Origin: an uncultured Verrucomicrobiales bacterium
Lineage (GTDB): Bacteria > Verrucomicrobiota > Verrucomicrobiia > Verrucomicrobiales > Akkermansiaceae
Direction: 5' to 3'
Length of the DNA: 50,658 bases
Assembly: GCA_949373085.1 (NCBI GenBank)
Contig: CASICJ010000049.1
Span: 1-50,658 of the forward strand
A model generated the notes under the pieces. It was not told the DNA's origin. It did not search any database and saw only the letters and a list, made by a program, of their open reading frames with translations. A program made the translations under genes and the position numbers. Of this stretch, positions 44,138 to 50,658 are shown piece after piece; the first letter of the stretch is position 1; the number at the start of each line of letters is the position of its first letter.

Positions 44138-45061
44138 ATGCGCCAATTGTTTGTGCTGGATCCGCTCCAGCAGATCAATCCGCTTAAAGACTCGTCAGCG
44201 GCCCTCATGCAGGCCGCTCAGCGGGCCGGTGATGAGGTGTGGGCCTGTACGCCTGCAGATCTGATCGCCCGAGGCGATGAACCGTTAGCGATGGCGCTCC
44301 CGGTTACGCCGGAACCATGGATCACGATTGGTGCCAGTGAACGTCAGTGCCTGACAGGCTTTGACGTGATATGGATGCGCAAGGATCCACCTGTTGATGA
44401 GGCCTATTTGTATGCCACCCACCTGCTTGAGGTGGCGGAACGGGCTGGGGTGCGGGTGCTCAACCGCCCGAGTGCCCTGCGGGCCTGGAACGAAAAGCTT
44501 GGTGCGTTGCGCTTTTGCCGTTGGATGGCTCCCACCACCGTGTCGGGGCGAGTAGCAGAGCTCAAAGCGTTTGCCCAGGAACAGGGTGATGTGGTGCTCA
44601 AGCCCCTCGGAGGCCGGGCCGGTTTGGGTGTGATCCGCGTGAATGCTGAAGCGCCTGGTCTGAAGGCTTTGTTGGAGCTCGTTACGGAGCAGGAGCGATT
44701 ACCGGTGATGGCACAAGCGTTTTTGCCTGCGGTGACCGATGGTGACAAGCGGATCTTGCTGGTGGATGGCGAACCGCTGGGAGCGGTGAATCGTCGCCCT
44801 TTGGCGGGAGAGTTCCGCAGCAATTTGGCCGTTGGTGGTCAGGCGGAAGCGACGGAACTCACCGATCGCGAACGGCAGATTTGTGCTGCGTTAGCCCCCG
44901 CTCTACGGGCAGAGGGCTTGTTCTTCGTCGGTATCGACGTGATTGCAGGGATGCTGAGTGAGATCAATGTCACCAGTCCCACGGGAGTGCGGGAGGTGGA
45001 ACGGCTCATGCAGCAACCGTTGGCAGATCAAACGATTGAACGGTTGCATCGTGCTCTCTAA
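44138..45061 (+). CDS. gshB: Glutathione synthetase
   Basis: Joins gamma-glutamylcysteine and glycine with ATP. The protein has 307 residues. [20 protein letters not shown] is the usual start. [20 protein letters not shown] and [19 protein letters not shown] (the ATP-grasp phosphate loop) follow, then [20 protein letters not shown] and [20 protein letters not shown] with the metal ligands, ending GVREVERL. The stop overlaps the convergent menF stop by a few bases. Confidence 0.95.
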   Translation: MRQLFVLDPLQQINPLKDSSAALMQAAQRAGDEVWACTPADLIARGDEPLAMALPVTPEPWITIGASERQCLTGFDVIWMRKDPPVDEAYLYATHLLEVAERAGVRVLNRPSALRAWNEKLGALRFCRWMAPTTVSGRVAELKAFAQEQGDVVLKPLGGRAGLGVIRVNAEAPGLKALLELVTEQERLPVMAQAFLPAVTDGDKRILLVDGEPLGAVNRRPLAGEFRSNLAVGGQAEATELTDRERQICAALAPALRAEGLFFVGIDVIAGMLSEINVTSPTGVREVERLMQQPLADQTIERLHRAL

Positions 45062-46500
45062 GAGGTTCTTCTAAAGAGCGTCTTCTTCGTGCTGTTGTTG
45101 TCTTGGGGGCGTTGCTCCATCGACCCCAGGACCAGCTGGTCAGCGAGAACGGCAAGCTTCAAACCCACCTCTTGAAGCTCCCGTTCGGCAATGGAGCCAC
45201 GGACGAGACCAGCCCCTGCGGTGAGATCCAAACGACGTCCCTGGGCATGACCGCAGCGGATCGCGACCCGCAGCTCGGCATCGCCAGCGCTGTCGATCCA
45301 TCCGATTGGAGCGGCGTAATTCCCCCGCTCAAACGGCTCCAGTGTTCGCAACCAGGCCATCGCTTCTCGGCGGGGCAGTCCGGCAACGGCAGGGGTGGGA
45401 TGCAGTTGTTCGGCGAGTGCCAGCACCGACTTGCCCTGGGCAGCAGCAGTGATTGGTGTGTGGAGATGGGTGAGGCGCCCATGGCGCGACAGCTGGGGCT
45501 GGGGCCGGCGCCAGGGTGAAAGACCGCTGCGGCGGAGTTGGTCGGTAATGGTTTCCACGACCAGTTCATGTTCTCGTCGGTCTTTGTCGGAGCGGAGCAA
45601 TTGCTGGCCGTCGTCCCCTGGTCCTGCGGTGCCAGCAAGGGCATCACTGCGTAGAAACCCGCCGCGGAGGCTGATGAGCCGTTCTGGGGACGCGCCAAAG
45701 AACACATCGTCTGCCTTGCGTTGCCAAAGGAAGCGACAGCTGCCGGCCTGTTGCAGCCGCAAGCGGGTCAGCAGCGGCAAGGGATCGAAGCTTGTGCCCA
45801 CATCGATGGATTGGCGCACCGCCAACACCAATTTGTGGAGTTCCCCGCCATTCACCAACTCCAAACCACGTTCGAGGGCGCTGGCATAGCGCTGTTGCCA
45901 GGAGCTGCTGTCGCAGCTGTCCAATTGAATCGCCGGGCTCGGCGTTCCGAGGTCGGGTTCTCTGTCTTGCAGGTCGAGGTGCTTCAACCACAGCTGCTCG
46001 GCCAGTTCACGGGCTTCGGCGGCGTTGCTCACCACACCGTTCAGTCGCAGCCAGCCCCGTCGTCCTTGGCGGCTGAGTTGCCAGCGGGGCAACACAGCCT
46101 GCACCGATGGGCAGCCGTGGGTGTTGTGATCGCGCTCACTGGTTTGATCAAAAAATTGAAACGACAGCAACACCCTTGGTCGGGCGAGGGCTGGCGCATC
46201 GGGCTTGGTATCGGTGAGCCGACTCAGGCTTAGGTCGGCGAACCGTTGGGCGAGTTCGAAGCGTCGGGCACCAGCCAATTCGAGCTGCTGGCAGAGGCCG
46301 GCAGCGGCAAAGCAGAGTCCGGGTGCGCTGTCCCAAAGCACGCGGAACGTGTGATCCACTGCCAGCTGAGGTAAGCCCCGAAGCGGATCCACGCCATCCA
46401 ATGGCAGGGCCAAGCTCAACAACCCGTCGTCTTGCTGGCGGTCAAGCCAGCCCCGCTGGGCCGTGGCAATTAAGTTGCTGAAACTCAGATCAGCGGACAT
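45058..46500 (-). CDS. menF: Isochorismate synthase
   Basis: Converts chorismate to isochorismate, the first step of phylloquinone (vitamin K1) synthesis. With the ATG at 46500 ([20 protein letters not shown]) the protein has 480 residues. The chorismate-binding domain is C-terminal: [57 protein letters not shown], then [40 protein letters not shown] and [26 protein letters not shown] and GIAGAGIV-like blocks separate it from anthranilate synthase. A GTG at 46548 is an alternative start. menA starts 71 bases away on the other strand. Confidence 0.94.
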   Translation of the reverse strand: MSADLSFSNLIATAQRGWLDRQQDDGLLSLALPLDGVDPLRGLPQLAVDHTFRVLWDSAPGLCFAAAGLCQQLELAGARRFELAQRFADLSLSRLTDTKPDAPALARPRVLLSFQFFDQTSERDHNTHGCPSVQAVLPRWQLSRQGRRGWLRLNGVVSNAAEARELAEQLWLKHLDLQDREPDLGTPSPAIQLDSCDSSSWQQRYASALERGLELVNGGELHKLVLAVRQSIDVGTSFDPLPLLTRLRLQQAGSCRFLWQRKADDVFFGASPERLISLRGGFLRSDALAGTAGPGDDGQQLLRSDKDRREHELVVETITDQLRRSGLSPWRRPQPQLSRHGRLTHLHTPITAAAQGKSVLALAEQLHPTPAVAGLPRREAMAWLRTLEPFERGNYAAPIGWIDSAGDAELRVAIRCGHAQGRRLDLTAGAGLVRGSIAERELQEVGLKLAVLADQLVLGSMEQRPQDNNSTKKTLFRRTS

Positions 46501-46570
46501 CCGCGGCGTGGCTAGCCATGGGGACTGTTCAAATGTATGGGCCACCACCCAGGTGATAAGGCCCTTGCCT

Positions 46571-47515
46571 ATGGAAGAGCCGCAGGCTGTCGCAACCCGT
46601 TACGCCCAGCGGCGGGCGTTGTGGAAGGCCGCGATCAAGTGGCCGATGTATTCGGTTGCCGTGATGCCCGTGCTTTTGGCCGCTGGATGGCAGCTTGGCT
46701 TCCAGGGAATCCTGCGTTGGGACCAGCTGTTTGGTTTCCTGCTCGCCGCGATCCTTTTGCTGCTTTGGGAGAACCTGAGCAACGATCTATTTGATGCCGA
46801 CACGGGTGTGGATGCGGTGGGTAAGCCCCATTCAGTGGTGAATCTCACCGGCCGCCGGGATCGCATCGCTTGGCTGTCGTCTGCGGCCCTGCTGTTCGGT
46901 TTGAGCTTGATGGCCTGGCTGGCGTGGCGAAGTCATCCCGCCGTGTTGCTGCTGGTTTTGCTGTGTTGTGGCCTGGGCTACGTCTACCAAGGTCCGCCAT
47001 TTCGCTTGGGCTATCAGGGCCTGGGTGAACCGCTTTGCTGGTTGGCGTTCGGTCCGGTCGCGACGTCCGCAGCTCTGCTGGTGCTCGCTCCAGCCGGATC
47101 GGGGGAGGTGCCTTGGCAGGCCGCATTGGTGTTGGGTGCTGGCCCGGCCTTGGCCACCTCCTTGGTGCTGTTTTGCTCCCACTTCCATCAGGTGGAGGAA
47201 GACGCGGCCCATGGCAAGCGCTCACCGGTGGTTCGCTTGGGAACCGCTCGGGCCGCGGCGTTGATTCCTTGGTTCGTGGGTTTCACCCTCGCGTTGGAGT
47301 GGTGGCCGGTGGCGTTTGGACCTTGGCCGCCCACAGCCCTGCTCAGCGTTGTGGGACTGCCGGCTGGCTGGGCCTTGATTCGTTTGGTGCGGCGCTATCA
47401 CGATCAGCCCGAGCGCATCAGTGGCAGCAAATTCTTGGCCTTGCGATTTCAGGCTTGGAATGGGCTTGGCCTTGCCCTTGGCTTAGCTCTGGCACCGTTG
47501 TGGCCGTTGGGATGA
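46571..47515 (+). CDS. menA: 1,4-dihydroxy-2-naphthoate phytyltransferase
   Basis: An integral membrane prenyltransferase that attaches the phytyl tail to DHNA in phylloquinone synthesis. The ATG at 46571 gives 314 residues, MEEPQAVATRYAQRRALWKA, preferable to an open frame reaching 46463 that would overlap menF. LLLLWENLSNDLFDADTGVD carries the first Asp-rich motif (NDxxDxxxD), and VLFCSHFHQVEEDAAHGKRS the second. About eight membrane segments are visible. The stop overlaps the menC start (ATGA). Confidence 0.95.
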   Translation: MEEPQAVATRYAQRRALWKAAIKWPMYSVAVMPVLLAAGWQLGFQGILRWDQLFGFLLAAILLLLWENLSNDLFDADTGVDAVGKPHSVVNLTGRRDRIAWLSSAALLFGLSLMAWLAWRSHPAVLLLVLLCCGLGYVYQGPPFRLGYQGLGEPLCWLAFGPVATSAALLVLAPAGSGEVPWQAALVLGAGPALATSLVLFCSHFHQVEEDAAHGKRSPVVRLGTARAAALIPWFVGFTLALEWWPVAFGPWPPTALLSVVGLPAGWALIRLVRRYHDQPERISGSKFLALRFQAWNGLGLALGLALAPLWPLG

Positions 47516-48483
47516 CGCTGCAGCTTCAGGTGCGTCCCTTCAGCTTTTCGCTCCTGCAACCGTTGCGGACCGCCACTGGTGTGTTGTTAGAGCGGCGCGG
47601 TTGGCTGCTGCGGTTGTGCGATGGCGATTCCGGCGCCTTGGGTTGGGGGGAGGTGGCGCCGTTGCGATCCGAGCAGTGGTTGCATTGCCAAACCTTGTTG
47701 GAGGATCTGCCTCAAGAGATGAGCCGTGATCAGCTTGAGGCGTTGATCCATCAGGGGCCAGGGGCCTTTGGCTTTGGCTTGGGTGCAGCGTTGGCCGAGC
47801 TGGATGGTCTTGTTGGCGTTCACGCCTCCCAGCCGTGGCAAGCAGCGCCTCCCCCGGCCCAGCTGTTGCCGGCGGGGGAGAGGATGTTGTTGGTGCTGGA
47901 CCAAGTGTTGGAGCAGGCCCCTGCCAAGCCGTTGCTCACGCTGAAGTGGAAGGTGGCGACCGAACCCGACGAGCTGGAGCGGTGTTGGCTTGAGCAGCTC
48001 ATGCGGAAGCTGCCCGCCACTGCAAAGCTGAGGCTGGATGCCAATGGAGGCTGGGATCGGGCAACGGCGCGGTCTTGGCTGGATGCCCTTGCAAACGATC
48101 CGCGCCTGGACTGGTTGGAACAACCCTTAGCGATCGATGATCGTGCCGGGTTGGAGCAGTTGGCTGAGATCGGTCCAGTCGCCCTGGATGAGTCGCTCGA
48201 GCATCAACCAGTGCTGCGGGAGCAATGGTTGGGCTGGCAGGTTCGTCGTCCAACAGTGGATGGGGATCCGCGGCCGTTGTTGCGGGCTTTGCAGGATGGG
48301 ATGGCTCATCGAATGGTGAGCACAGCCTTTGAAACCGGGATCGGGCGTCGCTGGCTGCATCATTTGGCGGCGTTGCAATGGGTTGGTCCAACACCGGCGG
48401 CTCCAGGTCTGGCTCCTGGATGGTGTCCTGCAGGAAACTTGTTTTCTGATGATCCAGAGCTGGTCTGGGCGGCGGCAGGGTGA
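47512..48483 (+). CDS. menC: o-Succinylbenzoate synthase
   Basis: An enolase-superfamily enzyme that dehydrates SHCHC to o-succinylbenzoate. From the ATG at 47512 the protein has 323 residues (MTLQLQVRPFSFSLLQPLRT). LTLKWKVA carries the catalytic Lys pair (KxK variant), KLRLDANGGWDRATARSWLD the first metal Asp, LDWLEQPLAIDD the second (Glu), and IGPVALDESLEH the third (Asp), with a late MVSTAFETGIGRRW. A longer frame reaching back to 47035 overlaps menA and is not used. The stop overlaps the menE start. Confidence 0.94.
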   Translation: MTLQLQVRPFSFSLLQPLRTATGVLLERRGWLLRLCDGDSGALGWGEVAPLRSEQWLHCQTLLEDLPQEMSRDQLEALIHQGPGAFGFGLGAALAELDGLVGVHASQPWQAAPPPAQLLPAGERMLLVLDQVLEQAPAKPLLTLKWKVATEPDELERCWLEQLMRKLPATAKLRLDANGGWDRATARSWLDALANDPRLDWLEQPLAIDDRAGLEQLAEIGPVALDESLEHQPVLREQWLGWQVRRPTVDGDPRPLLRALQDGMAHRMVSTAFETGIGRRWLHHLAALQWVGPTPAAPGLAPGWCPAGNLFSDDPELVWAAAG

Positions 48484-49646
48484 TCGATCTCGAGCACTTA
48501 TTGAGGGCTTTTGATGCCGGTCAGTGGGTGCCATTGGCAGATGCACCACTGGCGCTGCCTCAACAGTTGTTCCCTCCTGGTCCGGGAGTTGTAGTTAGGA
48601 GCGGAGGCAGCAGCGGAGGTTGTCGATGGTGTTTGCAGCCTCGTCACCATCTCGACGATTCAGCTGCAGCGACGGCCACCTGGCTGCATGACATCGGGAT
48701 GGATCCGCGCCGGTGCCTTGTGCTTAATCCTTTGCCGATGCATCACGTCAGTGGGCTGATGCCTTGGTGGCGTGCCCGCAGCTGGGGAGTGCCCCACCAC
48801 CGCTTGTCTCCGGAGTTGATGAAGCAGCCTGGAGAACTGCTCCGCCATTGCAGGGATTTGCCGGAGTGGTCGAATCGTGGGGCATTGCTCTCCTTGGTGC
48901 CAACGCAGTTGGGCCGGTTGCTATCCGATCCAGCTGGCCAGGCGTTCTTGGGCGAGATGCGGGTGATTTGGGTTGGTGGCGCGTCTTTGCCCCAGCTCCT
49001 GGCGGAGCAAGCACGGGCTGCTGGAATCCCTTTGGCTCCTTGCTATGGGGCGACTGAAACGGCGGCGATGGTGACGGCGCTCTCCCCCCAACGGTTTTTA
49101 GCTGGGGATCAATCCTGTGGTGCCCCCTTGAGCGATGTGAAGTTGCGGCTCGGAGTCGACGGAGCTTTAGAGATCCGAACCAAACGCCTTGCACTGGGTT
49201 CATGGCGTGATGAACAGCCCGACGTGTTGTTGCCTGTTGCCAATTCCATGGGTTGGTGGCGTTCAGGAGACCGGGCGCAGATCAATGGGGGCCTTGTGAT
49301 CTGCGGAAGGCTTGATACGGCTCTGAATTGTGGTGGTGAAACCGTTTTCCCTGAGCAGCTCGAAGCCCGATTGATGCGTGAGATTCGCCGAGCGAGTTTG
49401 CCCGTGGAAACCGTGTTGTTTTTGGGCATGGACGACCCGGAATGGGGACAACGGTTGGTGACCTTGGCGCGGGCCTCCGACCCCGTCGTGCTGGATCAGA
49501 TGGCAGCCATGACGGCTGATTGGCCTGCATCAGAACGTCCACGACGCTGGGTTTTGTGCCCTGAGTTGGCTCCGACGGATGCGGGAAAATGGCAGCGGCA
49601 AGCTTGGCGCGACTGGTTAGAGCGGTTGGATCTGGCCCAAGGTTGA
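48480..49646 (+). CDS. menE: o-Succinylbenzoate-CoA ligase
   Basis: An adenylate-forming enzyme that makes OSB-CoA. The GTG at 48480 overlaps the menC stop by four bases; length is 388 residues, short but typical for cyanobacterial MenE. VVVRSGGSSGGCRWCLQPRH is the P-loop-like A3 block (SGGSSG instead of SGTTG). NPLPMHHVSGLMPWWRARSW, PLAPCYGATETAAMVTALSP (A5) and GWWRSGDRAQINGGLVICGR (A7/A8) follow, then NCGGETVFPEQLEARLMRE. The A10 lysine region (TDAGKWQRQAW) is at the end. It overlaps the convergent thioesterase gene by 30 bases. Confidence 0.93.
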   Translation: MIDLEHLLRAFDAGQWVPLADAPLALPQQLFPPGPGVVVRSGGSSGGCRWCLQPRHHLDDSAAATATWLHDIGMDPRRCLVLNPLPMHHVSGLMPWWRARSWGVPHHRLSPELMKQPGELLRHCRDLPEWSNRGALLSLVPTQLGRLLSDPAGQAFLGEMRVIWVGGASLPQLLAEQARAAGIPLAPCYGATETAAMVTALSPQRFLAGDQSCGAPLSDVKLRLGVDGALEIRTKRLALGSWRDEQPDVLLPVANSMGWWRSGDRAQINGGLVICGRLDTALNCGGETVFPEQLEARLMREIRRASLPVETVLFLGMDDPEWGQRLVTLARASDPVVLDQMAAMTADWPASERPRRWVLCPELAPTDAGKWQRQAWRDWLERLDLAQG

Positions 49647-50066
49647 TGCTTCGATCCAACGGTCGATTGGTTCAGGTAGGAGGCAGCGTCGACGGTTGCC
49701 GGCATCGATAGCCACATGCCTTAGGCAGCCGCTTGCAATCTCCTGTGCATTTAGGCGGAAACCGCTCATCACTTCGAAGCAGCTTGGGTCGATCCGCTTG
49801 GGTTGCAGCTCAATAACGACGGCATCACCCACATGTAATGGGGCTCGGAAGTCTGCATGGCAATGCACAATCGGCAGGGCAACGCTGGGCTGATCGGAGC
49901 GTCCACCGGGGAAGATCACACCGACTGGAATCCCGAACTGTTCAAGGCTGTCTTCCCAGGCCTGATGGCACCAGCCCAGGAGATTTTGAAAGTGCATCAC
50001 CCCGGCGGCATCGGTGTCGCTGAAGCGCACTGTTCGGTGGATCTCCAGCCATGGGTGGGCGTTCAT
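49617..50066 (-). CDS. menI: 1,4-dihydroxy-2-naphthoyl-CoA thioesterase (hotdog fold)
   Basis: Releases DHNA from its CoA ester before MenA acts. From the ATG at 50066 the protein has 149 residues: MNAHPWLEIHRTVRFSDTDA, then AGVMHFQNLLGWCHQAWEDS with the catalytic Asp of the 4HBT family in the DTDAAGVMHF block, and later LPIVHCHADFRAPLHVGDAV. Upstream codons to 50192 are open but unlike the family. Its place next to menE supports DHNA-CoA as substrate over 4-hydroxybenzoyl-CoA, which belongs to the same fold family. Confidence 0.9.
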   Translation of the reverse strand: MNAHPWLEIHRTVRFSDTDAAGVMHFQNLLGWCHQAWEDSLEQFGIPVGVIFPGGRSDQPSVALPIVHCHADFRAPLHVGDAVVIELQPKRIDPSCFEVMSGFRLNAQEIASGCLRHVAIDAGNRRRCLLPEPIDRWIEASTLGQIQPL

Positions 50067-50126
50067 TGCGATGCGTTGTCGATGCTGTGAGGGACTGCCA
50101 CCCTGACACCGAATCTGCCCAGACCC

Positions 50127-50658
50127 ATGGCTGCATCCATCGCCTTTGAACAGCCTTCGATTCAGAAGGCTTGGGATGCCTTCCAAAAACACATCCCCGT
50201 GCTTTTGGTGATTTGGGTGGGCAGCATCGCTTTGGCCTTTTTGGGTCTCGCCGTTTCGTTGCTGATCGTGATGGTGGTGGGCAGCTTGGGTGGTTCCAGT
50301 GATTCAGCGTTTTCCCTTGGCGGAATTTTGGCTCAACTCACGCAGATCCCCTTTTCAATTCTCTCCAGCTTGCTCAGTGTGCTGATGGTGGCGATTCCAG
50401 CGGTGTATTACGAACGCGGTGAAGTGGTCTCTGTCGGTGCAGCGGTGGCGCTGTTGCGAGAACGGTTCTGGCGTTATGTGCTGGCCGGTTTGTTTTTCTC
50501 CAGCGTGATGACGATCGGCCTGCTGCTTTGCGTTCTTCCCGGTCTGGCCGTGGCCCTCGTAACACCGGTGTTTGTGAACCGGATTTTTGTCACGGAGATG
50601 GGCATCGGCGAGGCGTTCTCCCAATCATTCCAAGTGGTGTATCGCTCAGAGAACGGCA
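50127..50658 (+). CDS. Multi-spanning membrane protein, cut at the window end
   Basis: At least 177 residues from the ATG at 50127 (MAASIAFEQPSIQKAWDAFQ), running off the right edge with no stop. Hydrophobic segments are VLLVIWVGSIALAFLGLAV, LLIVMVVGSLGG, LLSVLMVAIPAVYY, YVLAGLFFSSVMTIGLLLCV and LPGLAVALVTPVFV. The arrangement of a short soluble N-terminus, GEVVSVGAAVALLRERFWRY and a 'LPG.AVAL..PVFVN' segment resembles DUF975/YciC-type membrane proteins of unknown role. It is divergent from the thioesterase gene. Confidence 0.75.
   Translation, partial: MAASIAFEQPSIQKAWDAFQKHIPVLLVIWVGSIALAFLGLAVSLLIVMVVGSLGGSSDSAFSLGGILAQLTQIPFSILSSLLSVLMVAIPAVYYERGEVVSVGAAVALLRERFWRYVLAGLFFSSVMTIGLLLCVLPGLAVALVTPVFVNRIFVTEMGIGEAFSQSFQVVYRSENG

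Noticed and set aside
47035..47511. N-terminal extension of menC
   Set aside because: Lies within menA in another frame; the ATGA overlap gives a standard start.
39608..50658. Horizontal transfer of cyanobacterial genes into Verrucomicrobia
   Set aside because: The adapter at the boundary explains the juxtaposition without transfer.

Overview
The window is two unrelated genomes joined by a synthetic adapter. Positions 1-39554 read as a marine Verrucomicrobia-type (PVC group) bacterium. The evidence is a planctomycete-type cytochrome c/DUF1549/DUF1553 protein followed by DUF1501, a sulfatase, PEP-CTERM proteins, a PVC heme-binding remnant, and moderate-GC, C-ending codon use. Positions 39608-50658 read as a marine Synechococcus-type cyanobacterium: a prfB-DUF3285-ybeY-dgkA-trpG run, grxC-gshB, and a phylloquinone cluster menF/menA-menC-menE/menI, with higher GC and many TTG/CTG/GTG codons. 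Between them, 39555-39607 is two head-to-head copies of a cDNA/PCR adapter (SMART-type primer). The join is therefore a library or assembly artefact, and gene order across it has no biological meaning.

Verrucomicrobial part. The first 2.25 kb holds broken genes: a heme-binding remnant, an RluA/TruC-type pseudouridine synthase, a fasciclin protein and the 5' end of gntP. Then come gluconate uptake and phosphorylation (gntP-gntK), the PSD1/DUF1501 pair and a sulfatase. A phnD-phnC-phnE type ABC importer (phosphonate/selenate family, fused permease) lies on the minus strand. After a gap of about 1.1 kb, a dense minus-strand run (21854 down to 14084) carries an AraC regulator, a PEP-CTERM protein, an unknown CPCC protein, a HigA-like HTH protein, DUF6607, a TonB-dependent receptor, a secreted protein and a second PEP-CTERM protein. 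This looks like an outer-membrane uptake locus and is the best candidate for an undescribed system. The rest is mostly housekeeping: sugar isomerase, CvpA-like protein, lipoprotein hydrolase, tRNA-Leu(UAA), DUF58 (interrupted by two stops), a thioredoxin-fold protein without its cysteines, a SET-domain protein, ParB, M28 peptidase, RsgA, rhomboid, MazG, SRP RNA, AKR, SDR, OmpA-like lipoprotein, WbuC-type cupin and a GH13 phosphorylase cut by the adapter.

Cyanobacterial part. A truncated + strand transcript end with a clear terminator comes first, followed by a possible small ORF and a minus-strand operon. That operon runs prfB (with the CTT TGA C programmed frameshift), DUF3285, ybeY, dgkA, trpG and a secreted MBL-fold protein lacking its metal ligands. 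Divergent from it are grxC-gshB. Phylloquinone synthesis is then nearly contiguous: menF (minus), menA-menC-menE (plus, start/stop overlaps), and a DHNA-CoA thioesterase convergent with menE. The window ends inside a membrane protein gene.

Several verrucomicrobial genes are broken by single-base shifts or stops. Together with the adapter, this makes low-coverage or amplified template a serious alternative to true pseudogenes.
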